Positions 53,036 through 61,962 are shown, counted from the first letter of the stretch. The stretch is DNA of 64,000 nucleotides from CAKAHY01 sp963522175 (GCA_963522175.1 CAUQXC010000002.1:62001-126000); one strand, 5' to 3'. Notes: a model not told the origin generated them from the sequence alone. Program-made: numbers and translations.

Positions 53036-54962
53036 CTAAATATTTTTTTAACCCTTCTATTTTACTTTCCAACACTTTTCTGTTGCATATATCATTTTTT
53101 AACAGCAATTCTATTTTCTTCAATTCTTGAAGCAAAGTTTCATTATTTGAATTAGAATTGTGATTTTGAGATACACTATGCAACATTATCTCTAATTTAT
53201 TCCTTATAATACCTTCACCTATAAAACCAACTATCTTTCGGTTGTTTTCTACATTTTTTTCATCCTTTTCATATAATTCCTCAATAATCCTATTTATTTT
53301 TTCCTCAGCGAATGCCCCCATAGTTCCTTCACTAGCAAGAAAAAATGAATTTAAGAATAATGAATGTATGTTACTTCCAAAAGTTAGCACATCTTTTTCT
53401 TTATAAAATTCTATTGCTCCCTTTTCTTTATCTTCATTTTTCAAATATAGTACATTGGTATGTGGAAAATCAGATAGAATTATTGGAGAATGGGTTGTAA
53501 CGATAATCTTTAGCTTTATCTTTATATTTTCAGACACCTCTTCTAAAAACTCAATTAATTTTTTCATATATTGTCTTTGCAACTTTGGATGTAACGCCAA
53601 ATCGACTTCATCAAATATCAACAATAAGTTCTCTTCACTACTACTCTTTAATACTGAAAATAACTTTGAAAATATTTGTAGATAACAATATTCTCCTGTA
53701 CTAACGCCAAAATAAAAGTCAAAAAATGGAAAATTAGCTTCTATTATTGCTTTATATGCCTCAATGAATTTTTTTATATTTTTCTTTTTTTCAGTAGTAT
53801 TCAATATAATAATCTTTTTTTCAGGTTCCGCCTCCTTTTCAAATATATTGCATTTTTGAATAACATCAACCAATTCTACTACCTTACTCAGATAGCCTTC
53901 ATCAAGATACTCTTTTTTGTCATCACTTGACCCATACTGCACTGATTTTTTTATTTCTATTACCATATGCCGCAAAAAATCATACACTGACTCCTTTTTG
54001 CTGCACTCCCCCATAGCTTTATTGAAACTTGAAAAAAACATTTTTTCTGATAATTTCAAAGCTTTATGCATTTTATGATTAGCCGGCTTACAAAGTCTCT
54101 TATAACAATTTAACAATATATTTAAAACAGTATATTTGTCCCAATTATCTGAATATTTAACTTCAACTTTTTTAACCATTTCTTCAATTTGACTTTTATT
54201 TTCCGAATTATCTTTTATTTTTTTAATATTATAGTTTCTTTTAGACATATTACACACATCTATTTCTATAACTTTTTTGTTGATAAAAGGTATATCGCCA
54301 TTATAATTCATCAAAAAATCTATGATTTGAAAATAATTATGATTAAAATATTCCAATACTTCATTTTCACGAATATCACTCAACCGATTTTCATATCTAT
54401 CCTTACTAATTTTAAATATTTCCTTGCCTATTGAATAATCGTATTTACACTTGTGAATATTACAATAATCTATCTTTGTAAAATTATTATGGAAATATAC
54501 AAGCTCATATTTTTCAAACAATTCACCCATATGCAAATTTTCATTTTTTTTATAATTATATATGACTATATTTTCATCAGTACTCTCTCTCTTATAATCA
54601 CATATCTTTTTATCTTCATTGTAAATTTCTTTTAATTCCTCTTCACCAAGGTTTGCTGCATAAATTAATAACTTTTTTTCTTCTTCAAATATGTATATAC
54701 CTTTTTCTTCAGTATTAATTACTTTCGCATTATATATGCTACATCTTATTTCATTAACTAGTGTTGTCTTTCCTGCCCCATTATCTCCAACAATGGCAAA
54801 ACAATCCTCTACAACATTTCCCCAAAAGCCGTCAACGTACTCATTATTTTTTTTAATCGTCAGACAGTCATTTTTATACTCAATTTCATATTTTCCACTC
54901 AAACACAAACCGTTATTTTTCTTTATATTCTGTGTTTCCGACCAAATAAATATTAAATTCAT
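53010..54962 (-). CDS. AAA/ABC-type ATPase of a Septu-like system (PtuA-like)
   Basis: 650 residues. Walker A GDNGAGKTT (59-67); LLLIFDEVDLALHP Walker B around residue 455; VTTHSPIILSDFP sensor/switch region, as in OLD/RecF/SMC-like AAA_15/AAA_21 ATPases. The middle is helical and Lys/Asn/Glu-rich. Together with the overlapping HNH gene it gives the two-gene Septu-like layout; retron or other ATPase-HNH systems are alternatives, but no reverse transcriptase is nearby. Base composition is much more AT-rich than neighbours, suggesting transfer. GAAAGGA precedes the ATG. Confidence 0.75.
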   Translation of the reverse strand: MNLIFIWSETQNIKKNNGLCLSGKYEIEYKNDCLTIKKNNEYVDGFWGNVVEDCFAIVGDNGAGKTTLVNEIRCSIYNAKVINTEEKGIYIFEEEKKLLIYAANLGEEELKEIYNEDKKICDYKRESTDENIVIYNYKKNENLHMGELFEKYELVYFHNNFTKIDYCNIHKCKYDYSIGKEIFKISKDRYENRLSDIRENEVLEYFNHNYFQIIDFLMNYNGDIPFINKKVIEIDVCNMSKRNYNIKKIKDNSENKSQIEEMVKKVEVKYSDNWDKYTVLNILLNCYKRLCKPANHKMHKALKLSEKMFFSSFNKAMGECSKKESVYDFLRHMVIEIKKSVQYGSSDDKKEYLDEGYLSKVVELVDVIQKCNIFEKEAEPEKKIIILNTTEKKKNIKKFIEAYKAIIEANFPFFDFYFGVSTGEYCYLQIFSKLFSVLKSSSEENLLLIFDEVDLALHPKLQRQYMKKLIEFLEEVSENIKIKLKIIVTTHSPIILSDFPHTNVLYLKNEDKEKGAIEFYKEKDVLTFGSNIHSLFLNSFFLASEGTMGAFAEEKINRIIEELYEKDEKNVENNRKIVGFIGEGIIRNKLEIMLHSVSQNHNSNSNNETLLQELKKIELLLKNDICNRKVLESKIEGLKKYLDDKNKTEL

Positions 54963-55042
54963 AGTTATCCTTTCTTAATAATACAAAGCTACGCATTGGC
55001 TAGGCACCCAAAACCGCATTTGTAATTACCTATTAGATATAT

Positions 55043-55075
55043 ATTTATCATAAAGTATCGCTATAGTATATAGGG
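55043..55075. repeat. Imperfect direct repeat, right copy
   Basis: Partner of 51969-52001; core TATCGctAtaGTATATAGGG. It lies about 80-113 bp upstream of the Septu-like ATPase start. Confidence 0.5.
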
Positions 55076-55197
55076 TCATATGCAAACAAAAAATTATTTA
55101 CTTTATTGTTTATCTAAGATCTTTCAGGTTGACATTTCGTAGTTCCTGAGTATTAAGATTTTTAATTTTCATATTCCGTACTTTCATTTTTTTGAAA

Positions 55198-55374
55198 GTA
55201 GTGTAAAAACTATTTTTTATATATAAAAATTACGTTTTACCTTGATTTTTCAGAGGTTTGCAAACTACAAAGAGCATTGACCTCCTTTTTGAAGTATAAT
55301 AAGTTCACCACAAACAATTATCTCGAAAGGAGTCAATACTCATGGACATCATACTCTATCTTCTTTTACACTAC
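55198..55374 (+). mobile_element. Probable internally deleted insertion sequence (177 bp)
   Basis: Bounded by perfect 11-bp inverted repeats GTAGTGTAAAA (55198-55208) and TTTTACACTAC (55364-55374). Inside, a GAAAGGAG site and ATG (55342) open a frame (MDIILYLLLHYLFV) that runs straight into the right repeat, as if a transposase gene had lost its body. A second inverted repeat (55276-55292 with 55321-55337) could mask the ribosome binding site. No target duplication was found. The IS family is not recognised. Confidence 0.45.
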
Positions 55375-55404
55375 CTTTTTGTCAATTTTTTTTACGAAGT
55401 ATAA
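55342..55404 (+). pseudogene. 20-codon ORF, likely truncated transposase start or tiny hydrophobic peptide
   Basis: ATG with GGAG 8 nt upstream encodes MDIILYLLLHYLFVNFFYEV, all hydrophobic, ending in TAA inside the 3' end of the convergent membrane-protein gene. Most simply the first codons of a lost transposase. A small toxic peptide is an untested alternative. Confidence 0.3.
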
Positions 55405-55771
55405 TCTTAATTCCCATTCCGCTTGCCTCAATCACATCATATTCTTTAAATATAGCAAACAAAAGTGCCACTCCTACTGCACAAGCAAAAATTATCAGTG
55501 GTATGGGTAATCCTGTAGTCGTAGCCGCTGTTGTCAATGCTGCTCCCCCAACCAAAAAACTCATACCTCCTGTCACCGGTCCTGCTACAGTACCTGCCGC
55601 AAATACCGCTCCTGCAGCAGTTAAAGCACCTATTGCCACCGGAGAAAATTTCTTGATTCTTTCCAAATCACGTATCTGTTTTGCCAATTCCCCTTCAACT
55701 ATTATCTCATCAACTTTATCCGCGTAAGCCTTTTTTAATTCTTCTTTAGTTCTCACTACAACTCTTGACAT
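55382..55771 (-). CDS. Small glycine-rich membrane protein of unknown function
   Basis: 129 residues. A charged N-terminal ~42 residues (RTKEELKKAYADKVDEIIVEGELAKQI in pattern) precedes two glycine/alanine-rich hydrophobic segments (about 46-83 and 88-108) and a short basic C-terminus (GIKIILRKKN). The glycine-zipper-like helices suggest oligomerisation in the membrane. It begins 17 bp after the NERD-helicase gene, so it is probably last in that operon. An effector role is only a guess. Confidence 0.65.
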   Translation of the reverse strand: MSRVVVRTKEELKKAYADKVDEIIVEGELAKQIRDLERIKKFSPVAIGALTAAGAVFAAGTVAGPVTGGMSFLVGGAALTTAATTTGLPIPLIIFACAVGVALLFAIFKEYDVIEASGMGIKIILRKKN

Positions 55772-55788
55772 ATTTTTTCCCTCTCCTT

Positions 55789-57456
55789 CTACTTTCCTTC
55801 CCGGAACTCATCTTTCCCTACCAAGTACAAAAGTGTTCTGGCTCTTGAAGCACCTATATACAATAATGTGGATTTATCTTCTTCTTTAATTTTCTCCAAA
55901 TCACACATAATAACAACCTTTGAATCCAAGCCCTTGAATCCGTGTATGGTTGAAAATTTCGGTAAATTGTTACAGGAAATATCATTCACATCCTTATTCA
56001 CCTCTAATTCCATTGTACATAATATGGAATTTTCATATCTTTTAGGCGATAAAAACAAAATTTCCTGTTCTTTTATGTTTTCTTTCTTCAGATTTTTTAT
56101 TATATCTTTGAACTTCGCTTTTGCATCATCCAAATCACTGTACTTGACTTTTACGATTTCCTCACCATTTTCTTTTATAAAAACTTTATCTTCCAAACCT
56201 ATGGCATCAAAACTGTAAGTTCCTATCTGCACGGTGTTTCTGCAATTAGTTGACAGCTTAAATCTGCTCGGATCATACTCATAAAGAAACTCCATACCTT
56301 CATCATACTCGGGATTATACAAATTTTGCTTTTCATCATAAAAAAAGACCCATTTTCCGGCTTTAAAGCCGCCCTTAAGAAGATAATCCAAAGAGTACAA
56401 ATATACTTGATTAGCTATATCCTGCCCTTCATCCATAACTAAAACATCATATTGAAGCTTATCAAGCTCATCCTCTTTTATCTCGCTTATAAAATCCAAA
56501 AATTCTTCGGGTAAAATATGAGAAAAATAGTTTTGCGGATCTTCCGAAAGCTTTTCTTTATCTATGTCAATATACTCCCCGAACAAAGCATGAATATTGA
56601 TAATTTTCAAATTCTCATTTTCCGTATCTAACATATTGCTTACGTTTTTGACCAAATTTTTATTGTATGCCAAATAAAGAACCTTAAGTCCTTCTTTAAG
56701 CTTTTGCTTTACAAAATTAATCGCAAGAAGAGTCTTTCCCGTTCCGGCACTACCCTCAATCACCAGCCTTTTATTAGCATACAAACCGTTCATTATATTG
56801 ACCTGTTCATTCGTAAGACGTATAAGTTTATTGTCAACCTCATTAAGTCTGTCCGCCAAGGTCGGAATAAAGCAGAAATTCCCCCTCAAATAAGACACAA
56901 TCTCTTCTATGTCACTCGGTGAAAGCTTGGCAGGCTCTTTATGGGCTCGGCTTTTCCAATACTCAAAAACCTGTTTCATATATAGGCTTATGTCTTCCAC
57001 ACTTTTATCATAAACAATATCTTTTATTATTTCTTCCGTATTTGCAGTAAAATTTATGTCGGGAAACATTACTCCGCACGCAAGAAGAATATTTTGCACG
57101 TGCCTGTTAGAAGGAAACTTTTCCTTTAAAATATTCTTCAAACTGAACATATTGTCCTTTACCTGAGTGAAAGGTCCCTCGGATTTTACATTTTCTTTTC
57201 CGTACCTATCAATGAAAACCCACGCTCCGTCCCTACATTCTATGCGACCGCCTTTTATCTCCAGACAGGCAATACCGAGCTCACAAACCACAACAAAATC
57301 AATCTCTCCGTAAATCTTTATATTGTGCTTCGGTAGACCCAAAGAATGCAAAACATATGCATTCTTTAGGTTTAAATCTTGAAGTGCTCTATATATTTTA
57401 ATTTCTGCATTACTTTTGATTTCTTCGCCTAAATACGGCGGAATAAAAACAGGCAT
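55789..57456 (-). CDS. NERD-domain SF1 helicase
   Basis: 555 residues. An N-terminal NERD nuclease-like domain has Asp53 in GEIDFVVV and Glu66/Lys68 in CLEIKGG. A UvrD/Rep-like helicase follows: Walker A GSAGTGKT (235-242), motif II VMDEGQD, motif III-like KWVFFYDEKQNLY, STNCRNT, TIHGFKGLDSKVV, and motif VI YIGASRARTLLYLV. It should bind and unwind, and possibly cut, DNA or RNA. Its operon partners are a WYL regulator, a zinc ribbon and a membrane protein. AAAAGGAAAAAG precedes the ATG. Confidence 0.85.
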   Translation of the reverse strand: MPVFIPPYLGEEIKSNAEIKIYRALQDLNLKNAYVLHSLGLPKHNIKIYGEIDFVVVCELGIACLEIKGGRIECRDGAWVFIDRYGKENVKSEGPFTQVKDNMFSLKNILKEKFPSNRHVQNILLACGVMFPDINFTANTEEIIKDIVYDKSVEDISLYMKQVFEYWKSRAHKEPAKLSPSDIEEIVSYLRGNFCFIPTLADRLNEVDNKLIRLTNEQVNIMNGLYANKRLVIEGSAGTGKTLLAINFVKQKLKEGLKVLYLAYNKNLVKNVSNMLDTENENLKIINIHALFGEYIDIDKEKLSEDPQNYFSHILPEEFLDFISEIKEDELDKLQYDVLVMDEGQDIANQVYLYSLDYLLKGGFKAGKWVFFYDEKQNLYNPEYDEGMEFLYEYDPSRFKLSTNCRNTVQIGTYSFDAIGLEDKVFIKENGEEIVKVKYSDLDDAKAKFKDIIKNLKKENIKEQEILFLSPKRYENSILCTMELEVNKDVNDISCNNLPKFSTIHGFKGLDSKVVIMCDLEKIKEEDKSTLLYIGASRARTLLYLVGKDEFREGK

Positions 57457-57520
57457 AACTTTTTCCTTTTCTTTTTATTTTTTCTCCCCGTCACTCTCAC
57501 ACTTTCATCATAGATTTACT

Positions 57521-57730
57521 CTATTTCTTTTTCCCGAAAATCCTATCAAGATTTCCTATCCCATCATCCCCCGCTTTCATTCCGTTATCCCCTATTTCTA
57601 TCCCTCCTACATTTGTCTCCTTGTGTACAAAGCTTCCGCATTTAGGACAGCTGATTTGCACCTTTGCAGGATCATATTTGTACTTGTGTCCGCACTTAAG
57701 ACACTGAACCTTAACCGTAAATAACGACAT
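57521..57730 (-). CDS. Small zinc-ribbon protein
   Basis: 69 residues. A zinc ribbon with CLKC and CPKC pairs (residues 10-13 and 28-31), a mid-part rich in Gly/Asp, and a basic LDRIFGKKK end. It has its own ribosome binding site and lies 10 bp after the WYL gene and 64 bp before the NERD-helicase gene. No further homology recognised. Probably a nucleic-acid- or protein-binding accessory factor. Confidence 0.65.
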   Translation of the reverse strand: MSLFTVKVQCLKCGHKYKYDPAKVQISCPKCGSFVHKETNVGGIEIGDNGMKAGDDGIGNLDRIFGKKK

Positions 57731-57740
57731 AAATTTCTTC

Positions 57741-58694
57741 CTACCTTTCTTCCAACATTTCTATCATCTTGCCTTGGCTTCGTATCCACATATCTATTCC
57801 GTCGCCGAATACCTCCGCCTTAACAGTATATCTTCCCTCTTCTTCACTAAGTATTTTAGCTGTGGGCAGCCTGTCAAGTATAGCTTCAAGGTTTGGCTTA
57901 TCACATTTAAACTTTATTCTTCTTAATCTTCCGCCGTACATAAACTGTACACGCTTTAAGAACTCCCCCTCTTCAAAACGTGTTCCGTAAGGAACCTTGA
58001 ACTTTTCGTTCAGAACCTTTATTTTAAGCATTCTGTCAATTCTGTAGATAGTAGGAAAGGAATCATTTATCACATCAAAATGCTCCCTGACCTCGTCCTT
58101 TTCATCTATAAATGCCGTCAAATAAAAATAATGCTCCGAAAACATTATTGCGAGAGGATTCAGCTTCCTTTCAACTACCGTATCATCACTTTTTTTATAA
58201 GAAACTTCAATAATACTTGCCGAATTTATCGCCATGGCAAGCGTCCACATATCATTTATAAATACCTTTTTATGTTTAGGCTCTATATAATGGAATCCCT
58301 CATTTTTTATAAGCTTTGATACCATATCCCTGTTTGACTTAGGTATGCAACAGGTAATAAGCCTTTTCAATAAACTGTGCATTTCATCCTTTGTGAAAGC
58401 CCTCGTTTGAAGTAAAATCTTACAAATTGCAAGTATTTCGCTGTTACTTAGCTCCACCTTAAAAGTATTTTCCAAAATATATGCCTTTTTCTCTCTGCTG
58501 TATATTACAGAGTTATTGTATCCCCTGCTCAAAGATTCGTTTTCCAGAAAATTTCTTATATCATCTATATCTCTTTGTACGGTTCTTTCATTTACCTTAT
58601 ACTTTTTTGCCTCTTCTTTTTTCTTTACCGCTTCACCGTTAAGCAGTCTTGTGTATATGCTTAAAACCCTTTCAATCTTTTCACTGCCTTCCAT
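57741..58694 (-). CDS. WYL-domain transcriptional regulator
   Basis: 317 residues. N-terminal helix-turn-helix (residues ~1-55, KYKVNERTVQRDIDDIRNFL). A WYL domain covers the middle (about 155-225), including MFSEHYFYLTAF, and a WCX-like C-terminal part follows. Such regulators respond to nucleic acid or nucleotide ligands and often control defence genes (BrxR/CapW types). It opens the operon with the zinc ribbon, NERD-helicase and membrane protein. GGGGGAAGGT precedes the ATG. Confidence 0.85.
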   Translation of the reverse strand: MEGSEKIERVLSIYTRLLNGEAVKKKEEAKKYKVNERTVQRDIDDIRNFLENESLSRGYNNSVIYSREKKAYILENTFKVELSNSEILAICKILLQTRAFTKDEMHSLLKRLITCCIPKSNRDMVSKLIKNEGFHYIEPKHKKVFINDMWTLAMAINSASIIEVSYKKSDDTVVERKLNPLAIMFSEHYFYLTAFIDEKDEVREHFDVINDSFPTIYRIDRMLKIKVLNEKFKVPYGTRFEEGEFLKRVQFMYGGRLRRIKFKCDKPNLEAILDRLPTAKILSEEEGRYTVKAEVFGDGIDMWIRSQGKMIEMLEER

Positions 58695-59034
58695 ACCTTC
58701 CCCCTAATAAGTTTTATATCTGAATTATATAATCATAGAACGACAGATAATGTCATTATAAGAATTTTTATAAAATATTTTTCGAAATCTCTTTTAAAAC
58801 AGTACCGTAAGAATTTCAGATAGTGTTTTAGGTCAAAACCTTCCTCTTCCCCTTTAAAATTTTATAAAATCGTTTAATTTGATTAAAATCAGCTCAAGTA
58901 AATCAAAATATTAACATATAGTATCATATCATAATACCGGTATTTTTCAATTATATTTAGATATATTTTTTAAATTTTATTTAGACTGTGCGGTAAGTGC
59001 ACGGCTTTAAAATTTTATTATTTATAAAAGCAAA
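58695..59034. other. AT-rich intergenic region upstream of the WYL operon
   Basis: About 340 bp between the WYL gene and the purA terminator. It must contain the WYL promoter, but no clear promoter, hairpin, RNA gene or ORF with a ribosome binding site stands out. ACGACAGATAATGTCATTATAAG near 58740 is a possible regulator site only by position. Confidence 0.4.
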
Positions 59035-59066
59035 AAAAACGCCCTAATAACAGTTAGGACGTTTTT
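59035..59066 (-). terminator. Terminator of purA
   Basis: A 13-bp stem with one mismatch (AAAAACGcCCTAA/TTAGGaCGTTTTT) followed on the minus strand by eight T, just after purA. Confidence 0.85.
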
Positions 59067-59108
59067 CATTCCGGTAAGAATAAAGACTGTAAAAACCTCG
59101 GTTTTGCC

Positions 59109-60395
59109 TTATTTTCTATTCCTATATATTATTTCTTCTCTTCCCGGTCCGTTACTCACCATGGTAACAGGTACTCCGAGTTCTTTTTCTATAAATTCTA
59201 TATACTTTCTGCAATTTTCAGGAAGCTTATCATATTCTCTGATGCCTCTGATTTCACACTTCCATCCGTCAAGATATTCATAAATCGGCTTTGCCTTCTT
59301 TAACTTTGCCGTAACAGGGAAATCCTTTGTGCGTACTCCGTCTATCTCGTAAGCAACACAGACCGGAAGCTTATCCAAATATCCCAGTACATCAAGAACC
59401 GTGAGAGCTACCTCAGTAGTTCCCTGTATACGCACCCCGTATCTTGAAGCAACGGCATCAAACCAGCCCATTCTTCTCGGTCGTCCCGTAGTCGCACCGA
59501 ACTCTCCGCCGTCTCCGCCTCTTCTTCTAAGCTCGTTCGCCTCGGCTTCATCCTCTATTTCCGATACAAATTCACCGGCACCCACAGCACTTGAATATGC
59601 CTTTACGACAGTTACTATATCCTTTATTTCATAAGGAGCTATGCCTGCACCGATTGCGCCGAAAGCCGCCAAAGTATGTGAAGATGTAACCATAGGGTAA
59701 ATTCCGTGATCCGGATCCTTTAAAGAACCTAGCTGTCCCTCAAGGAGAACGCACTTTCCTTTTTTGAGTTCCTCATAAAGAAAAGCGCTGACATCGCAAA
59801 CATAAGGCTCTATCATATCTCTGTACTGATGCAAGGTATTAAGAATTTCCGTCCTGTCAAGCTCCGGCTGATTATACAAATGCTTAAACAATACGTTTTT
59901 AAGAGTACAAATCTTTTCGACCTTCTCCTCCAATATCTCATCATCAAAAAGCTCGCTTACCTGTATACCTATTTTTGAATACTTATCCGAATAAAACGGT
60001 GCTATACCCGATTTTGTGGACCCGTATGCTTTTCCCGCAAGTCTTGCTTCTTCGTAGGTATCCTGCAAAATATGATAAGGCATCAAAAGCTGTGCCCTGT
60101 CGGAAACCAAAACATTCGGTCTCGGAGCTCCCTTTTCAACCACAGAGTTAATCTCATTAATCAAATAAGGAATATTAAGAGCGACACCGTTACCTATAAT
60201 GTTTGTGGTGTGCTTGTAAAATACTCCCGAAGGAAGTAAATGCAGTGCAAACTTACCGTAATCGTTGATTATGGTATGTCCCGCGTTGCTGCCTCCTTGA
60301 AATCTTATAACAATATCAGCCTTTTCTGCCAAGGTATCGGTAATCTTTCCCTTACCTTCGTCACCCCAGTTGGCTCCGACAATAGCTCTAACCAT
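59109..60395 (-). CDS. purA: Adenylosuccinate synthetase PurA (canonical)
   Basis: Joins aspartate to IMP with GTP in AMP synthesis. WGDEGKGKITD (residues 10-20), GGSNAGHT with the catalytic His, and ATTGRPRRMGWFD, the aspartate/IMP loop, are all intact. 428 residues is full length. It follows purB by 16 bp, which acts next in the pathway, and ends in a terminator. A divergent paralogue lies at 48985-50178. Confidence 0.97.
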   Translation of the reverse strand: MVRAIVGANWGDEGKGKITDTLAEKADIVIRFQGGSNAGHTIINDYGKFALHLLPSGVFYKHTTNIIGNGVALNIPYLINEINSVVEKGAPRPNVLVSDRAQLLMPYHILQDTYEEARLAGKAYGSTKSGIAPFYSDKYSKIGIQVSELFDDEILEEKVEKICTLKNVLFKHLYNQPELDRTEILNTLHQYRDMIEPYVCDVSAFLYEELKKGKCVLLEGQLGSLKDPDHGIYPMVTSSHTLAAFGAIGAGIAPYEIKDIVTVVKAYSSAVGAGEFVSEIEDEAEANELRRRGGDGGEFGATTGRPRRMGWFDAVASRYGVRIQGTTEVALTVLDVLGYLDKLPVCVAYEIDGVRTKDFPVTAKLKKAKPIYEYLDGWKCEIRGIREYDKLPENCRKYIEFIEKELGVPVTMVSNGPGREEIIYRNRK

Positions 60396-60411
60396 GTTCT
60401 TTCCTCCGTTT

Positions 60412-61842
60412 TTATACGTTTATCTCGGCTTTTTTACCGAGCTCATTTTTATATTCTTCCAAAATAGGATTGATATATTCTTCTATAAATTCTTTTACCT
60501 GATTTGCACTTCTGCCTATATACTTTGAGGAATCAAGATTTTTTTCAAGATCTTCTTTCTTAATTGCAAACATAGGCTCCTTTTCTATCAAGTCGAAAAG
60601 ATTGTTTTCAAGCCCCAGTTCCTTAATATTTTTCCCGGCTTCCATGGAAAGCTCCCTTATTTTCTCATGCAGTTCCTGCCTGTCTCCGCCTGCCTTAACC
60701 GCATCCATCATAATATTTTCGGTAGCCATAAAAGGAAGCTCGGCAGCTAGATGCTTTTCTATAACCTTAGGATATACCACAAGACCGTCCGCTACGTTAA
60801 GATACAAGTCCAAAATAGCATCCACGCTTAAAAATGCTTCTGCTACGGCAAGCCTTTTATTAGCCGAGTCGTCCAAGGTTCTTTCAAACCACTGTGTGCC
60901 TGCAACAAGCATAGGGCTTGAAGCAAGGCTCATAACAAACTTCGCTATGGAAGAAATTCTCTCACTTCTCATAGGATTTCTCTTGTATGCCATAGCACTG
61001 GATCCGATCTGACTCTTCTCAAAAGGCTCTTCGATTTCCTTCATGTGCTGGAGTAAGCGTATATCATTTGTAAACTTATGCGCACTTGTCGCAATTCCCG
61101 CCAAAACGTTAACTATTCTCTGGTCAAGCTTTCTTGAATAAGTCTGTCCCGTTACAGGATAGCAGGCTTCGTAACCCATTTCCTTTGCTATCATCTTATC
61201 AAGACTCTTGATTTTCTCTTCGTCCCCGGAAAAAAGCTCCATAAAGGAAGCCTGCGTTCCCGTTGTTCCCTTACAGCCCCTGAGCTTTATACTCTCTATG
61301 GTATATGAAAGATCTTCAAAATCCATTAAAAGGTCGTTAATCCAAAGACTTGCTCTCTTTCCCACACTTGTAGGCTGCGCCGCTTGAAAATGTGTAAATG
61401 CCAAGGTAGGTAAGTCTTTATATTTTAAGGCAAACCTGCTGAGCAGATCCATAACGTTTACAAGCTTTACTCTTATAAGTTTAAGCGCCTCATCCATTAT
61501 TATAATATCGGTATTATCGCCCACGTAACAGCTTGTCGCACCCAAATGGATTATAGGCTTTGCCTTCGGACACTGAACGCCGTAAGCATAAACATGGCTC
61601 ATAACGTCATGCCTTACTTCCTTTTCTCTTTCGCTCGCAACCTCAAAATTAATATCATCCTTAAACGCTTCAAGCTCAGCTATCTGCTCATCGCTTATAT
61701 CAAGTCCCAAAGCTTTCTCGGACTTTGCAAGCGCAATCCAAAGTCTTCTCCATGTTTTGAATTTTTTTTCATTTGAAAACAAGTACTGCATTTCTTTGCT
61801 TGCATACCTTCCGGACAAAGGACTTACATATCTATCATACAT
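60412..61842 (-). CDS. purB: Adenylosuccinate lyase PurB
   Basis: Splits adenylosuccinate and SAICAR with release of fumarate. 476 residues from ATG at 61840-61842 (GAGAGGTG upstream). The fumarase-superfamily signature GSSAMAYKRNP (SSxMPxKxNxxxxE type) is visible. Start MYDRYVSPLSGRY is typical of this clostridial group. With purA it forms the IMP-to-AMP pair. A promoter lies just upstream. Confidence 0.96.
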   Translation of the reverse strand: MYDRYVSPLSGRYASKEMQYLFSNEKKFKTWRRLWIALAKSEKALGLDISDEQIAELEAFKDDINFEVASEREKEVRHDVMSHVYAYGVQCPKAKPIIHLGATSCYVGDNTDIIIMDEALKLIRVKLVNVMDLLSRFALKYKDLPTLAFTHFQAAQPTSVGKRASLWINDLLMDFEDLSYTIESIKLRGCKGTTGTQASFMELFSGDEEKIKSLDKMIAKEMGYEACYPVTGQTYSRKLDQRIVNVLAGIATSAHKFTNDIRLLQHMKEIEEPFEKSQIGSSAMAYKRNPMRSERISSIAKFVMSLASSPMLVAGTQWFERTLDDSANKRLAVAEAFLSVDAILDLYLNVADGLVVYPKVIEKHLAAELPFMATENIMMDAVKAGGDRQELHEKIRELSMEAGKNIKELGLENNLFDLIEKEPMFAIKKEDLEKNLDSSKYIGRSANQVKEFIEEYINPILEEYKNELGKKAEINV

Positions 61843-61885
61843 TTTACACCTCTCTTTTAGCTTCAAAGATTTTATACCTCATAAT

Positions 61886-61914
61886 ATAATACACCGTCTT
61901 TTGCGCTCTTGCAA
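61886..61914 (-). promoter_or_regulatory. Predicted promoter of purB-purA
   Basis: On the minus strand, TTGCAA (61909-61914), 17-bp spacer and TATTAT (61886-61891), 44 bp from the purB ATG. Confidence 0.6.
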
Positions 61915-61920
61915 GCAAAA

Positions 61921-61958
61921 AAGCGAACATACCGAATATAGATTTAGTATGTCCGCTT
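61921..61958 (-). terminator. Terminator of the metal transporter operon
   Basis: A 12-bp stem with one mismatch (AAGCGaACATAC/GTATGTcCGCTT) followed on the minus strand by six T, after the lipoprotein gene. Confidence 0.85.
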
Positions 61959-61962
61959 ATTT

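Larger units (their letters stand above)
54963..55381. other. Intergenic region with repeat copy and IS remnant
   Basis: 419 bp without a convincing gene. It holds the right copy of the 33-bp element (55043-55075), an 8-bp hairpin (55179-55186 with 55193-55200), and the inverted-repeat-bounded segment 55198-55374 described separately. The rest is AT-rich. Confidence 0.6.

Noticed and set aside
52046..54962. Retron or reverse-transcriptase system
   Set aside because: ATPase and HNH genes could be retron effectors, but no reverse transcriptase or ncRNA-like stretch is present.
54990..55020. GGCACCC...CCGC as a T-box-like element
   Set aside because: Does not match the T-box core and is not upstream of an aminoacyl-tRNA or amino acid gene.
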